DNA of 34,452 bases from an uncultured Schlesneria sp. (GTDB taxonomy: Bacteria; Planctomycetota; Planctomycetia; Planctomycetales; Planctomycetaceae). Under the pieces are notes generated by a model. That model did no database searches and was not told the origin of the DNA. It saw only the letters and a list, made by a program, of their open reading frames with translations. The position numbers and the translations under genes were made by a program. This document shows positions 27,020 through 34,452 of the stretch, in pieces. The first letter of the stretch is position 1, and each line of letters starts with the position of its first letter. The stretch is taken from positions 1 through 34,452 of the forward strand of contig CAIOKO010000109.1 of assembly GCA_903858935.1 (NCBI GenBank), given 5' to 3'.

Positions 27020-28963
27020 ATGTCCGCTTTGTCTGAATTCTGGCATCTGACGAAATCGTGCGGGAGACCGATGGCAGCTCGGGTTTCGCGGTGGCGTAGC
27101 CTGGCTCAACGGATCATGACACTTTCCGACACGTACTCGAGCTGGAGTGACGAAAAGTTGCTGGAGTTGGCGAAAGATCTGCGATGGCGATCAAAGTCAG
27201 GGACTTCACTCAGTGTACTGATGCCGGAAGCATATGGACTGGTTCGCGAAGCGTCGCGACGGGTGATCGGTCAACAGCACTACCTTGTGCAGATTGTCGG
27301 TGGAATCGGCTTGTTTGAAGGTGGGCTTGCCGAGATGCAGACGGGTGAAGGAAAGACGCTGACCGCCACGTTACCCGCGTTTTTAAGAGCTCTTCCGGGA
27401 CGCGGCTGTCACGTCGTCACAGTGAATGACTATCTCGCCAAACGCGACTGCGATCACATGGGAGCCATTTATGAAAAGCTGGGACTGAGTGTCGGTTGTG
27501 TCGTTTCGGCGAGCGAACCGGATGAGCGTCGGCGGGCCTATTGGAAGGATATCACGTATGCCACCAGCCGCGAAATCGGCTTTGATTTCTTGCGTGATCG
27601 TCTCAAAGTCGGCGCGAAGCTGGACGAAACACATCGCCCCCATCTTTTTCAAACGGATGGAATGTCCGACGATGGGCCGGTGCAGCGGGGACACCATTTT
27701 GCGCTTGTCGATGAAGCCGACAGTGTTTTAATCGACGATGCGGTGACGCCACTGATCATCGGGCTTGAACGAGAAAGTACTCCGGCGATTGAGGCGTTAT
27801 TGGGATGGTCGCGTGATCTCGTGCCTCAATTGACCGCAGCTGTCGACTTTCTGTTTGACCCGGGCAAGCGGACCGTCGAACTCACCAACGCGGGGACTCG
27901 CAAAGTTGTGCTGGCGAGCAAGCCGCCTCTTTTGAATTCATTCGATTCTGAGAAGCTCTATACTCATGTCGAACAGGCGATTCGAGCGAGGTACGCATAC
28001 GAACGAGGTCGTGACTACGTCATCACGAAAGAAGAGGAAATTGCGATTGTTGACGAAGGAACGGGCCGTGTGCTTGAAGGACGGAAGTGGCAAGCGGGAC
28101 TGCACCAGGCGATCGAAGCGAAAGAGTCGGTACCGATCACCGCAGAAACCGGTGAAGCGGCCCGGATCACCGTGCAGACGTTTTTTCGTCGATACGAGAA
28201 TATCGCCGGGATGACAGGGACCGGTATTCAGGCGGCTCGGGAATTTCAGGGGACATATGGTTTAGGCGTGACTACGATTCCAACCCATCGCCCCTGCATT
28301 CGTGAAGGTTTGTCGCCACGTATTTTTATTACTCAAGATGCCAAGCGGAAAGCGTTAGTCCCCGAGATTGTGCGGCTGCACCAGGCGGGCCGTGCCGTGC
28401 TGATCGGCACCCCCTCCGTCGAAGCATCGGAAATTCTGGGCAAAGATTTGCGGGCTCGCGATATCGATTGCCAGATCCTTAATGCTCTTTTCCACGAAGC
28501 CGAAGCCGAAATCGTCTCCCAGGCAGGTCAGCCGGGTCGCATTACGATTGCCACAAACATGGCTGGTCGAGGAACTGACATTCTTTTGCACGATGATGTT
28601 CGAAAGAATGGTGGACTGCACGTCATTGCGACCGAAATGCACACAAACCGTCGGATCGACCGTCAGCTAGTCGGTCGATCGGCACGGCAGGGTGATCCCG
28701 GTTCATTCCAGTTCTGGCTTTCGCTCGAAGACGAACTTTTTCGATATTTGAAGCTCGAAAAGCTCGAAAGGTTGCGAGCGAAAGCGATTCCGGATGCAGA
28801 CGGCGAACTTCCGCCAGGATGGATTCGAACATTCCGCCACACGCAGCGAGTGATTGAAAATCATGAACGCAAGCAGCGGAAGCAATTGCTGAAGCAGGAA
28901 CATAGCCGGGAAAAAATGTGCAAAGCGATGGGGTTGGACCCCTACCTCGAATTGGCAGAGTAA
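27020..28963 (+). CDS. SecA-type translocase ATPase paralogue, short SecA2-like
   Basis: The 647-residue protein carries all core SecA motor motifs: QTGEGKT (Walker A, 107-113), VTVNDYLAKRD, DEADS at 231-235 (Walker B) and IAGMTGTG. It also has the second ATPase domain with TNMAGRGTDI and RQLVGRSARQGDPGS. The preprotein-crosslinking segment (about 235-360) is present. Canonical SecA is about 850-950 residues. This one stops soon after the last motor motif, at EKMCKAMGLDP, and lacks the full wing domain, the C-terminal linker and the Cys-rich SecB/zinc motif. It is probably a second SecA that drives export of a subset of proteins. A housekeeping secA is expected elsewhere. GGAA lies 5 bases before ATG 27020. 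Confidence 0.88.
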   Translation: MSALSEFWHLTKSCGRPMAARVSRWRSLAQRIMTLSDTYSSWSDEKLLELAKDLRWRSKSGTSLSVLMPEAYGLVREASRRVIGQQHYLVQIVGGIGLFEGGLAEMQTGEGKTLTATLPAFLRALPGRGCHVVTVNDYLAKRDCDHMGAIYEKLGLSVGCVVSASEPDERRRAYWKDITYATSREIGFDFLRDRLKVGAKLDETHRPHLFQTDGMSDDGPVQRGHHFALVDEADSVLIDDAVTPLIIGLERESTPAIEALLGWSRDLVPQLTAAVDFLFDPGKRTVELTNAGTRKVVLASKPPLLNSFDSEKLYTHVEQAIRARYAYERGRDYVITKEEEIAIVDEGTGRVLEGRKWQAGLHQAIEAKESVPITAETGEAARITVQTFFRRYENIAGMTGTGIQAAREFQGTYGLGVTTIPTHRPCIREGLSPRIFITQDAKRKALVPEIVRLHQAGRAVLIGTPSVEASEILGKDLRARDIDCQILNALFHEAEAEIVSQAGQPGRITIATNMAGRGTDILLHDDVRKNGGLHVIATEMHTNRRIDRQLVGRSARQGDPGSFQFWLSLEDELFRYLKLEKLERLRAKAIPDADGELPPGWIRTFRHTQRVIENHERKQRKQLLKQEHSREKMCKAMGLDPYLELAE

Positions 28964-29045
28964 GGTCGGTCGCGCGGCGCTAGCTTAAGTCCCGTTGATA
29001 ATGGTAGCATTCTTCGTCCACGCCATCCAAGGCGAGCCTACCGCG

Positions 29046-30902
29046 TTAGACCTCTGCGTGAGTATTTCTTGCCAGCCTTTGGAGTTTGTGGACTCGCTGT
29101 TCGTAGTCACCAAATTCTCTAAGGACGTGACGAATAAATGGGCCATCATAATTCAAGCAATTGTACTCTTCACCGGTATAGCATTTGATAAAGTGAATTC
29201 TTCCAGACGCATCACGTTTGTCGAACAGCCATTTATGCATGTGCCTCTGATCGCTGTGGAACGAAGTATTTCCAGGGTCAATTCGTTCGCAGGCACGAAT
29301 GCAGAATTCAACGATGTCACGTGCTAGTTGGTGACGAAGATTCAACAGAAATACGCCATTATTAATGTCGTGGTCTCCATCCATTGTTCCTCGACAAGCG
29401 ATAAGCAATTTGCTTGAGTTGTGATTAATGAATTGTTCAAGCAAAACATTATCGTCTATCACAATTGCATCGGCGTCCATCCACAGCGCCCAATCATGGG
29501 TGCCCGCTTCGATCTCTTGCCGCAGCAGATAATATCGATTGAAGTTGCTGGTATTTGCGACGGCCGCCAGATTTCCCGCGACCGATTGATATGTGTAACC
29601 ATGCCGTGCGGCGTATTTCTCGTTCACATTCGCGGTTATCGCCAATAAGGGGGCATATGTTTCATCACAAGATTGCACGATTACAATCCGTGGTTTGTTT
29701 TGCAGCGTATGATCATTACTTCTGGTCTGAATTGATGGAGAGTTCTGGTTGCAGTGTTGAGGGGCATCCGTGTTCGTAGGCCGTTCAACTCGGACTGGTT
29801 TTTGACTTTGCAAGTCATCAGGTGAGGCTATCGGAGTGAGTGATGTTTGAAGGGGCGGAATCTCAGGCCTGCGTCTTGCGACCCGGTTCAGGAAATCACG
29901 CCATTGAATCCCAATAGGCTTTGCATCAAACAGCCGTTTTGCAGTCTCGCGACCTTTTCCAGAGATATCCCTCGCGAGATTGTCGTTTTCCAGTAGTCGA
30001 CGGATAGCGGATTGTAATATTGAAATATCATCGCTGACAAAACCATCCACGTTATGCGTGATCAAGTCTGGAACTTCGTAAAGGGCCCCCCGTCCGTCGC
30101 CGATTTCCCACAATTTACGACCGATTGCAACAATGGGGATTCCAGACAACCAGGCTTCCATGAAGGCGAGCGTGTAACTGGCCGGATACGTACCGGTGTA
30201 AACAAAAACTCGATACTGACTCAGAATTTGCAACTGCTCCGCATATGGCACTGCACCCTTGCCAATATCGGAAACATCATCATTGTCTGCTCCATAAAGG
30301 TCGCATTTAAATGGATCGACGATTGCCCTGAATGTGGCGTAGGAGCAATGTCGGCTTCTCCCTCGCATACGATTTGAAAATGTAACCGCTCTGAGGGTGT
30401 TTCCCGTCCATTTTTCGAAGTGATTCAAAGATTTTCCAAAGCGGATTAATGCGTCTTGTCCACAATAATGTTGAAGACGTTGCTCTAGCGGAGAGTACCT
30501 GATGATCTTCAATCCTCGTTGACGAAACGCGGACATTCGAAGTTCGGTTGACGGTCTCGATTGGCCAATTGTCCGCCAAATAATCGGCGTCGAAGAATTG
30601 GCTTGAAAACATGCTTCGACCCAATCAGGTTTGTGCATCACGATAACCGCATCGAAACGATTCAGGAAATCTCTGGTGAGGCATTTCCGATTGTCATCAC
30701 CCGGCCGGACCAGGTTCCGAAATGCTGCAAGATCGTCCGCATCTGCTGTCGCATCATTAATCGGCGGGCGTAACCGTTTTCCATTTGTTGTGTTTGGAGT
30801 CAAATACGCGCCGACTGAAAATACGTCGACTCCAATTTCACGAAGTAACGAAAACTCGTCGTATTCAAGTATTGCGTGACAAGAAAGATAAAGTACCTTC
30901 AT
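29046..30902 (-). CDS. Two-domain glycosyltransferase: GT4-like plus GT34-like
   Basis: The 618-residue protein starts at ATG 30902 (MKVLYLSCHAILEYDEFSL); the frame is open back to 30938, but 30902 starts exactly at the first GT-B strand. The N-terminal half is GT-B-like: VFVYTGTYPASYTLAFMEAWLSGIPIVAIG resembles the nucleotide-sugar binding region of GT4, and LLENDNLARDISGKGRETAKRLFD the usual tail. A Pro/Ser/Asn-rich linker (about 345-400) follows. The C-terminal half begins PRIVIVQSCDETYAPLL, continues ARHGYTYQ and WALWMDADAIVIDD with D476-x-D478, and later NNGVFLLNLR. This matches GT34 (GMA12/MNN10) type galactosyl/mannosyltransferases. It likely adds two sugars in turn, in the cytoplasm. 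Confidence 0.8.
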   Translation of the reverse strand: MKVLYLSCHAILEYDEFSLLREIGVDVFSVGAYLTPNTTNGKRLRPPINDATADADDLAAFRNLVRPGDDNRKCLTRDFLNRFDAVIVMHKPDWVEACFQANSSTPIIWRTIGQSRPSTELRMSAFRQRGLKIIRYSPLEQRLQHYCGQDALIRFGKSLNHFEKWTGNTLRAVTFSNRMRGRSRHCSYATFRAIVDPFKCDLYGADNDDVSDIGKGAVPYAEQLQILSQYRVFVYTGTYPASYTLAFMEAWLSGIPIVAIGRKLWEIGDGRGALYEVPDLITHNVDGFVSDDISILQSAIRRLLENDNLARDISGKGRETAKRLFDAKPIGIQWRDFLNRVARRRPEIPPLQTSLTPIASPDDLQSQKPVRVERPTNTDAPQHCNQNSPSIQTRSNDHTLQNKPRIVIVQSCDETYAPLLAITANVNEKYAARHGYTYQSVAGNLAAVANTSNFNRYYLLRQEIEAGTHDWALWMDADAIVIDDNVLLEQFINHNSSKLLIACRGTMDGDHDINNGVFLLNLRHQLARDIVEFCIRACERIDPGNTSFHSDQRHMHKWLFDKRDASGRIHFIKCYTGEEYNCLNYDGPFIRHVLREFGDYEQRVHKLQRLARNTHAEV

Positions 30903-30951
30903 AAATGACTCAACATAATATTGATATGTTTCGATCACCAGGCTACAGGGA

Positions 30952-33090
30952 TTACAAATATGGTGAATACAATACGATTTGACTTGGGTTAAGAAATTGC
31001 CTGTTAAATCCTGCTAGCCGAAGCTGATTGTGGAAAACAACGTGCTCGCAGTCGCTCCCCCCATATTCAGCAGCACTCATGCAGGCCGTGCGATAAATTC
31101 CAAGTCCACCGAAGCTCGATTCGACGGGAATCATCGGATCGCCTCGCCGAAAAACGAGATCGTTGTGGTTCACGAGCTCTCTGGCTGCCGTACCAGCTGC
31201 AGGGTGAAACGCCCATGTGTCAAAATGGGTATATGGGAATTCATTTGGTTCATGTGCAGATCGTCGTTGGATGCCGTATGACCCTATAACGTCCCAATTG
31301 TCATGCCCGAAGGTGTGAGCAATACCATCAAAACTCCACCCTCCCGGTAGATCCGTATCCACAACCATCGTATAGTCGAAGTCCTGGTATTTTTCGTTGA
31401 CTCGCTCACGATAACGGTTACGACATCGAGCCATCCAAGTTGCGCGTTCGAGGCTGCGATTCTTGAGATGTAACTTTGCGGATAGTGTTTCGCTAATCAC
31501 TTCGAGTCTTGGGTTCTGCGATGCCCAGTCAGTAAGGAATTCACGCGTCGCATCGATAGAATCGTTTTCATATAGGATGATTCGATAGTCGTGAAACATG
31601 CTTCCAAGTTTTTCGATCCTGGCAGCCGTCCGAGCCAGGAATAACCGGACATTGCGGCACAAACCACATATCACAACGGAAGATTTTCTCATCAATTCAT
31701 TTCCACGATCGACACGATTAAGGTAGGACTCGAGGGTCGATTGATCGCAGGGAAAGAGGAGTTCCGGAAAGTCAGAAAGAGTTTCTTGCGTCGTGAAGGT
31801 GGTTTCGATTGAACCACAGTACCATGGAGCCCGGCGTCCCGCAGTCATCGCTGCATTCGCCCAAATCGTGCTCGTGTTACCAATGTGCTGAGAAAGGCTG
31901 GGATTAGTAAACCAGACTTCGACTTGATTGCGAGAAATCCATTCAGACATCGCGGTCGGAATTGGAGTGTGCTTTGAGGCCGATGCAGCCAAACATGTGC
32001 GAGTGAAATCGACGTCGGAGATCATTGCGCGTGCCATTTCAGGTGGGAAGATAAATCCTTGTGCACCCCAATGCCAGAAATTTTGCATTTGGCGCCATCC
32101 TGCTTGTGGCGCCGGGTCAGTGGAGAATAGCGACACTATCGAGGGCCGATCACCAGGCCATAGCTTACGCTCTAAATATTCTCGCAATGATTCACGGTCA
32201 TACAAAACCACGTCGTCCTGCAACAGAACAAAAGCGTCAGATTCAGGCTGCTGGAGAACCAGCTCTGTAAGCGCCAGGTACCAGGCGGGTAACGCACCGA
32301 TCAGGTCTTCACGCCATGTCACGATTAAGTTGTTGTATCGCGACGGTATGGGGCAAGTTCCGTCCAGAAACAACCTCGGATTGTCCCAGCCGCTTCTAAC
32401 GATCGAGTCCAGGCAAGACTCAAGTGTTTGTTGTCGCCGCGATGACGTCGTAACACCGATTGCCCATCTTTTAACTGCCGGGCCGCAACGGCGCTCAGAA
32501 GAGGGAATCATTTCGTCTAACGATAATAAACGGGAAATCGGTGGGCGGATCGACCAGTCTCTGCACATTCGACACCCGGCAAGAGTTGTCAAGTTATGCG
32601 CAGGATGATGGCACGAAAAACGTAGCTCAGATTGATTTTCTGCGGACGGATGAGCGGTCCCAGTTTCGGGGGAGTGATCACGATGGTGATCTACTTCGTG
32701 CTGGTTTCCAAGCCAGCAGCAACCTTTATCACTTCGGGATGGCATCAGCTGGAGCTGTTTTGGGTGAATCAGGTCTAATGATTGTTCAGCCTGCTGGCGA
32801 GTCCTTTCTAACAGTTCCTTATTGGTTGCTGACGCACTGGCCGTTTTCAGAAGCCGTGACGCTGCCTTATAGAGAATGCTTGCGACAACAGGATTCAATC
32901 TCCGTGGCGATGGAGGAAAGGAATTGCAACAAGCGACACAAGTTTCCAGTGATATTCTCGAGGACTCGGTCGAATCTGGTCCAATCATTGATCTGATCAG
33001 CCCGCAGTCGGCCGTGCCATCGAGCTGCGGGGCCGAGCGCCAACGGCAAGTGTCAACCGTCGGTAAATTCAGTTTTGGTCCGCTGGCCAT
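30952..33090 (-). CDS. Double glycosyltransferase with N-terminal Cys clusters
   Basis: The 712-residue protein begins with about 200 residues holding Cys clusters: C15, C29, C51-x2-C54-C55, then C160, C173-x2-C176, which may bind metal. A first transferase-like domain (about 205-450) has RWAIGVTTSSRRQQTLESCL and FVLLQDDVVLYDRE with acidic D292-D293. A second domain (about 468-712) starts SSVVICGLCRNVRLFLARTA, continues YRIILYENDSIDATREFL, and has MVVDTDLPGGWSFDGI with the metal-binding D578-T-D580. The second part resembles Anp1/CAP59-type transferases. It likely makes a surface glycan or glycoprotein with its neighbours. The gene upstream of it ends 75 bases away and the gene downstream starts 49 bases away. 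Confidence 0.75.
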   Translation of the reverse strand: MASGPKLNLPTVDTCRWRSAPQLDGTADCGLIRSMIGPDSTESSRISLETCVACCNSFPPSPRRLNPVVASILYKAASRLLKTASASATNKELLERTRQQAEQSLDLIHPKQLQLMPSRSDKGCCWLGNQHEVDHHRDHSPETGTAHPSAENQSELRFSCHHPAHNLTTLAGCRMCRDWSIRPPISRLLSLDEMIPSSERRCGPAVKRWAIGVTTSSRRQQTLESCLDSIVRSGWDNPRLFLDGTCPIPSRYNNLIVTWREDLIGALPAWYLALTELVLQQPESDAFVLLQDDVVLYDRESLREYLERKLWPGDRPSIVSLFSTDPAPQAGWRQMQNFWHWGAQGFIFPPEMARAMISDVDFTRTCLAASASKHTPIPTAMSEWISRNQVEVWFTNPSLSQHIGNTSTIWANAAMTAGRRAPWYCGSIETTFTTQETLSDFPELLFPCDQSTLESYLNRVDRGNELMRKSSVVICGLCRNVRLFLARTAARIEKLGSMFHDYRIILYENDSIDATREFLTDWASQNPRLEVISETLSAKLHLKNRSLERATWMARCRNRYRERVNEKYQDFDYTMVVDTDLPGGWSFDGIAHTFGHDNWDVIGSYGIQRRSAHEPNEFPYTHFDTWAFHPAAGTAARELVNHNDLVFRRGDPMIPVESSFGGLGIYRTACMSAAEYGGSDCEHVVFHNQLRLAGFNRQFLNPSQIVLYSPYL

Positions 33091-33165
33091 TTTCGTCAGA
33101 TCGCCTGAATAAAGAGTGTTTACGAGATCTTTAGAGCTTGATGTAATTGAAGTACCTTTCAGCTT

Positions 33166-34212
33166 CTATTCGGAGTCAAGGCGATTGACCGAATCTCTGG
33201 GCGTGGTCGAGCTGAAAAGCTTTTGTATTTGTAACAAAATCTTTGGGGCTGCTGTGATCCAATTATGCTCCCGCTCAATGAATCGCCGTGCTTTCCAGCT
33301 AGCGATACCAATAAATCTTCCGTAAATATTCTGCATGAGCTTGGCAAGCTGTTCTGGCTGGATTCGAGCGTAGGGAATGAAAATGTCCCGAGAAACGCCA
33401 GCCATATCTTGCCGATAAACGGGGATGCGTTTCCAAGGATTGTGTTCATTCATCGGGGCAGCATCGGTCGTAACAAGGGGCATCCCTGCAGCTTGACATT
33501 CAAGAAGTGGCAACCCAAGCCCCTCCCAATGGCTTGGCAGAACACATACGTCGCCGTTGCGGTAAAGCACGGTATTATCATCAGGTTGGGGCCTGATTTT
33601 CAAATTCGGTGGCAAATCGTCCGGAAGATTCTTATCAAAGGCGTACACCGTAATCGGGATATGTGGTATCAGTCGGGCTGCGGAGACCAGAGCATCGAAT
33701 CCTTTTCGTCGAAATTCCCTGTAGTCCGCATTTCGGGTGGCTCCGATGGCACCACCCGATCCATGGATATAAACAAAATTGCGGCAGAACCAGCGTTGTC
33801 GAAATTGGAGTCGAGTCTGGTCGACCGGCCATGATATGTAATCAACGTTCCATTCAAACCGAAACTTCGACTTCCACGCTGATAATATATCTTCGGTATG
33901 TCGAGTTGGGCACAACATCAGGTCGACGTCCTTCAACCAATCCATACCCGGATGAAGCCATTCCCACATTGGCACGCAAACGACGCGGATTCCAAGCTGT
34001 TTCGCCACGGAAGTCAGTTTGAAATAAAGCGGGTTTTCAACGAACAGCACAACATCGAGACCTTTCATCCATGCGGCCAGTTCTATCTGGCTCATCGGTC
34101 GTGCAACGGTATCTATTCGCCACCCGGCTAGCGCCTTCGAAGTATCACGAGTCGGCGAAAGCCATCGGTCGATTCCGAGGTGAAAAGCGATATCGCGATT
34201 CAGGTAGTTCAA
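33166..34212 (-). CDS. GT4 family glycosyltransferase, N-terminus uncertain
   Basis: From TTG 34212 the protein is 348 residues. The first Rossmann-like half (about 1-150) ends VYIHGSGGAIG. The second half carries the GT4 signature VLPSHWEGLGLPLLECQAAG, with the E-x7-E pair E230 and E238, followed by MPLVTTDAAPM. It transfers a sugar from a nucleotide donor with retention of configuration. The same frame stays open upstream to a TAA at 34369-34371. That part encodes REKLRIGLVGFNSGYG just before the TTG, exactly the first strand and Gly loop expected of GT4. No ATG, GTG or TTG exists in that upstream part, so the true start may be a rare codon, or a frameshift has cut off the ATG. Confidence 0.8.
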   Translation of the reverse strand: MNYLNRDIAFHLGIDRWLSPTRDTSKALAGWRIDTVARPMSQIELAAWMKGLDVVLFVENPLYFKLTSVAKQLGIRVVCVPMWEWLHPGMDWLKDVDLMLCPTRHTEDILSAWKSKFRFEWNVDYISWPVDQTRLQFRQRWFCRNFVYIHGSGGAIGATRNADYREFRRKGFDALVSAARLIPHIPITVYAFDKNLPDDLPPNLKIRPQPDDNTVLYRNGDVCVLPSHWEGLGLPLLECQAAGMPLVTTDAAPMNEHNPWKRIPVYRQDMAGVSRDIFIPYARIQPEQLAKLMQNIYGRFIGIASWKARRFIEREHNWITAAPKILLQIQKLFSSTTPRDSVNRLDSE

Positions 34213-34452
34213 TCCGTAACCGGAATTAAAGCCAACTAAACCGATTCGAAGTTTTTCTCTTCTATTCGAAGGTTTTATTGGCGACGCCGATATCTCGTGT
34301 CGAACTTTCCGTTGGTTCCCGTCGCTTCGGTGGCATCCCAGGGCAATCGCATCTAAACCATCGACACTTTAGCAACGGGTCTTTTCGAATCAATGGGTGT
34401 TGACTGAATTCCTTCGTGTTCTGTTCCCTTCACGGAGGCTTTTCGATGACTC
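34213..34452. other. Region upstream of the GT4 gene, window edge
   Basis: Bases 34213-34263 very probably encode the missing start of the GT4 domain. An ATG in another frame at 34350-34352 (minus strand) opens a 25-codon frame, MRLPWDATEATGTNG and onward, that stops at about 34276. A single frameshift would join it to the GT4 frame. Beyond 34371 nothing is recognised. Confidence 0.5.

Noticed and set aside
28995-29327. 110-codon plus-strand open frame at the end of the GT34-like gene
   Set aside because: It is antisense to conserved C-terminal sequence of the glycosyltransferase and has no independent support.

Overview
The window looks like chromosomal DNA of a planctomycete, probably order Planctomycetales. 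The supporting signs are two very large Ser/Thr kinases with a central membrane helix and a C-terminal repeat half, an ECF sigma factor placed directly before one of them, a Tat-exported Gfo/Idh/MocA oxidoreductase, an exported protein with an ExLExRLVPTS-type N-terminal motif, a DUF4432-type protein, and long gene-poor gaps with structured repeats. I see no tRNA, rRNA, CRISPR array, transposase or phage gene. The species cannot be named from the sequence.

Layout. 1-1138 is non-coding and repeat-rich, with a 181-bp tandem duplication, clusters of 9-10-nt repeats and an inverted repeat. 1139-3630 holds small unknown genes: one minus-strand ORF, a 56-residue two-helix membrane peptide, a membrane-protein gene broken at a run of seven A, and a surface-type protein with two tandem beta repeats. 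3661-5094 is the exported oxidoreductase. 5427-9270 is an ECF sigma factor/Ser-Thr kinase pair. 9301-14119 carries a zinc-ribbon membrane protein, a GT39/PMT-like membrane glycosyltransferase, a HExxH lipoprotein-like peptidase, a small unknown protein and a DivIC/FtsL-like coiled-coil membrane protein. 14120-15042 is a gap with REP-like hairpins. 15043-21078 is a second kinase followed by an FHA-GAF-class III nucleotide cyclase. 21453-22622 is a DUF4432 sugar-binding protein. 22875-28963 is a co-directional run: GT2 glycosyltransferase, FtsH, a CBM9-like protein, a YbgC-like thioesterase and a short SecA paralogue. 29046-34212 contains three minus-strand glycosyltransferase genes, two of which fuse two transferase domains.

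How the parts may work together. The sigma factor and first kinase form a likely signalling pair in which an extracytoplasmic sensor controls an ECF sigma factor. The second kinase and the FHA-cyclase form another: FHA domains read phosphothreonine, so the kinase could mark a target that recruits or activates the cyclase. That cyclase has Asp where adenylate cyclases normally carry the substrate-selecting Lys, so its product is uncertain. FtsH and the short SecA paralogue suggest membrane-protein quality control and a specialised export route. The minus-strand transferases look like part of a surface polysaccharide or glycoprotein locus running past the right edge.

The items most worth follow-up are the kinase/FHA-cyclase pair with its altered active site, the SecA2-like paralogue, the Cys-cluster double glycosyltransferase, the A7 frameshift, the 107-bp palindrome between divergent genes, and the periodic repeats at the left edge.
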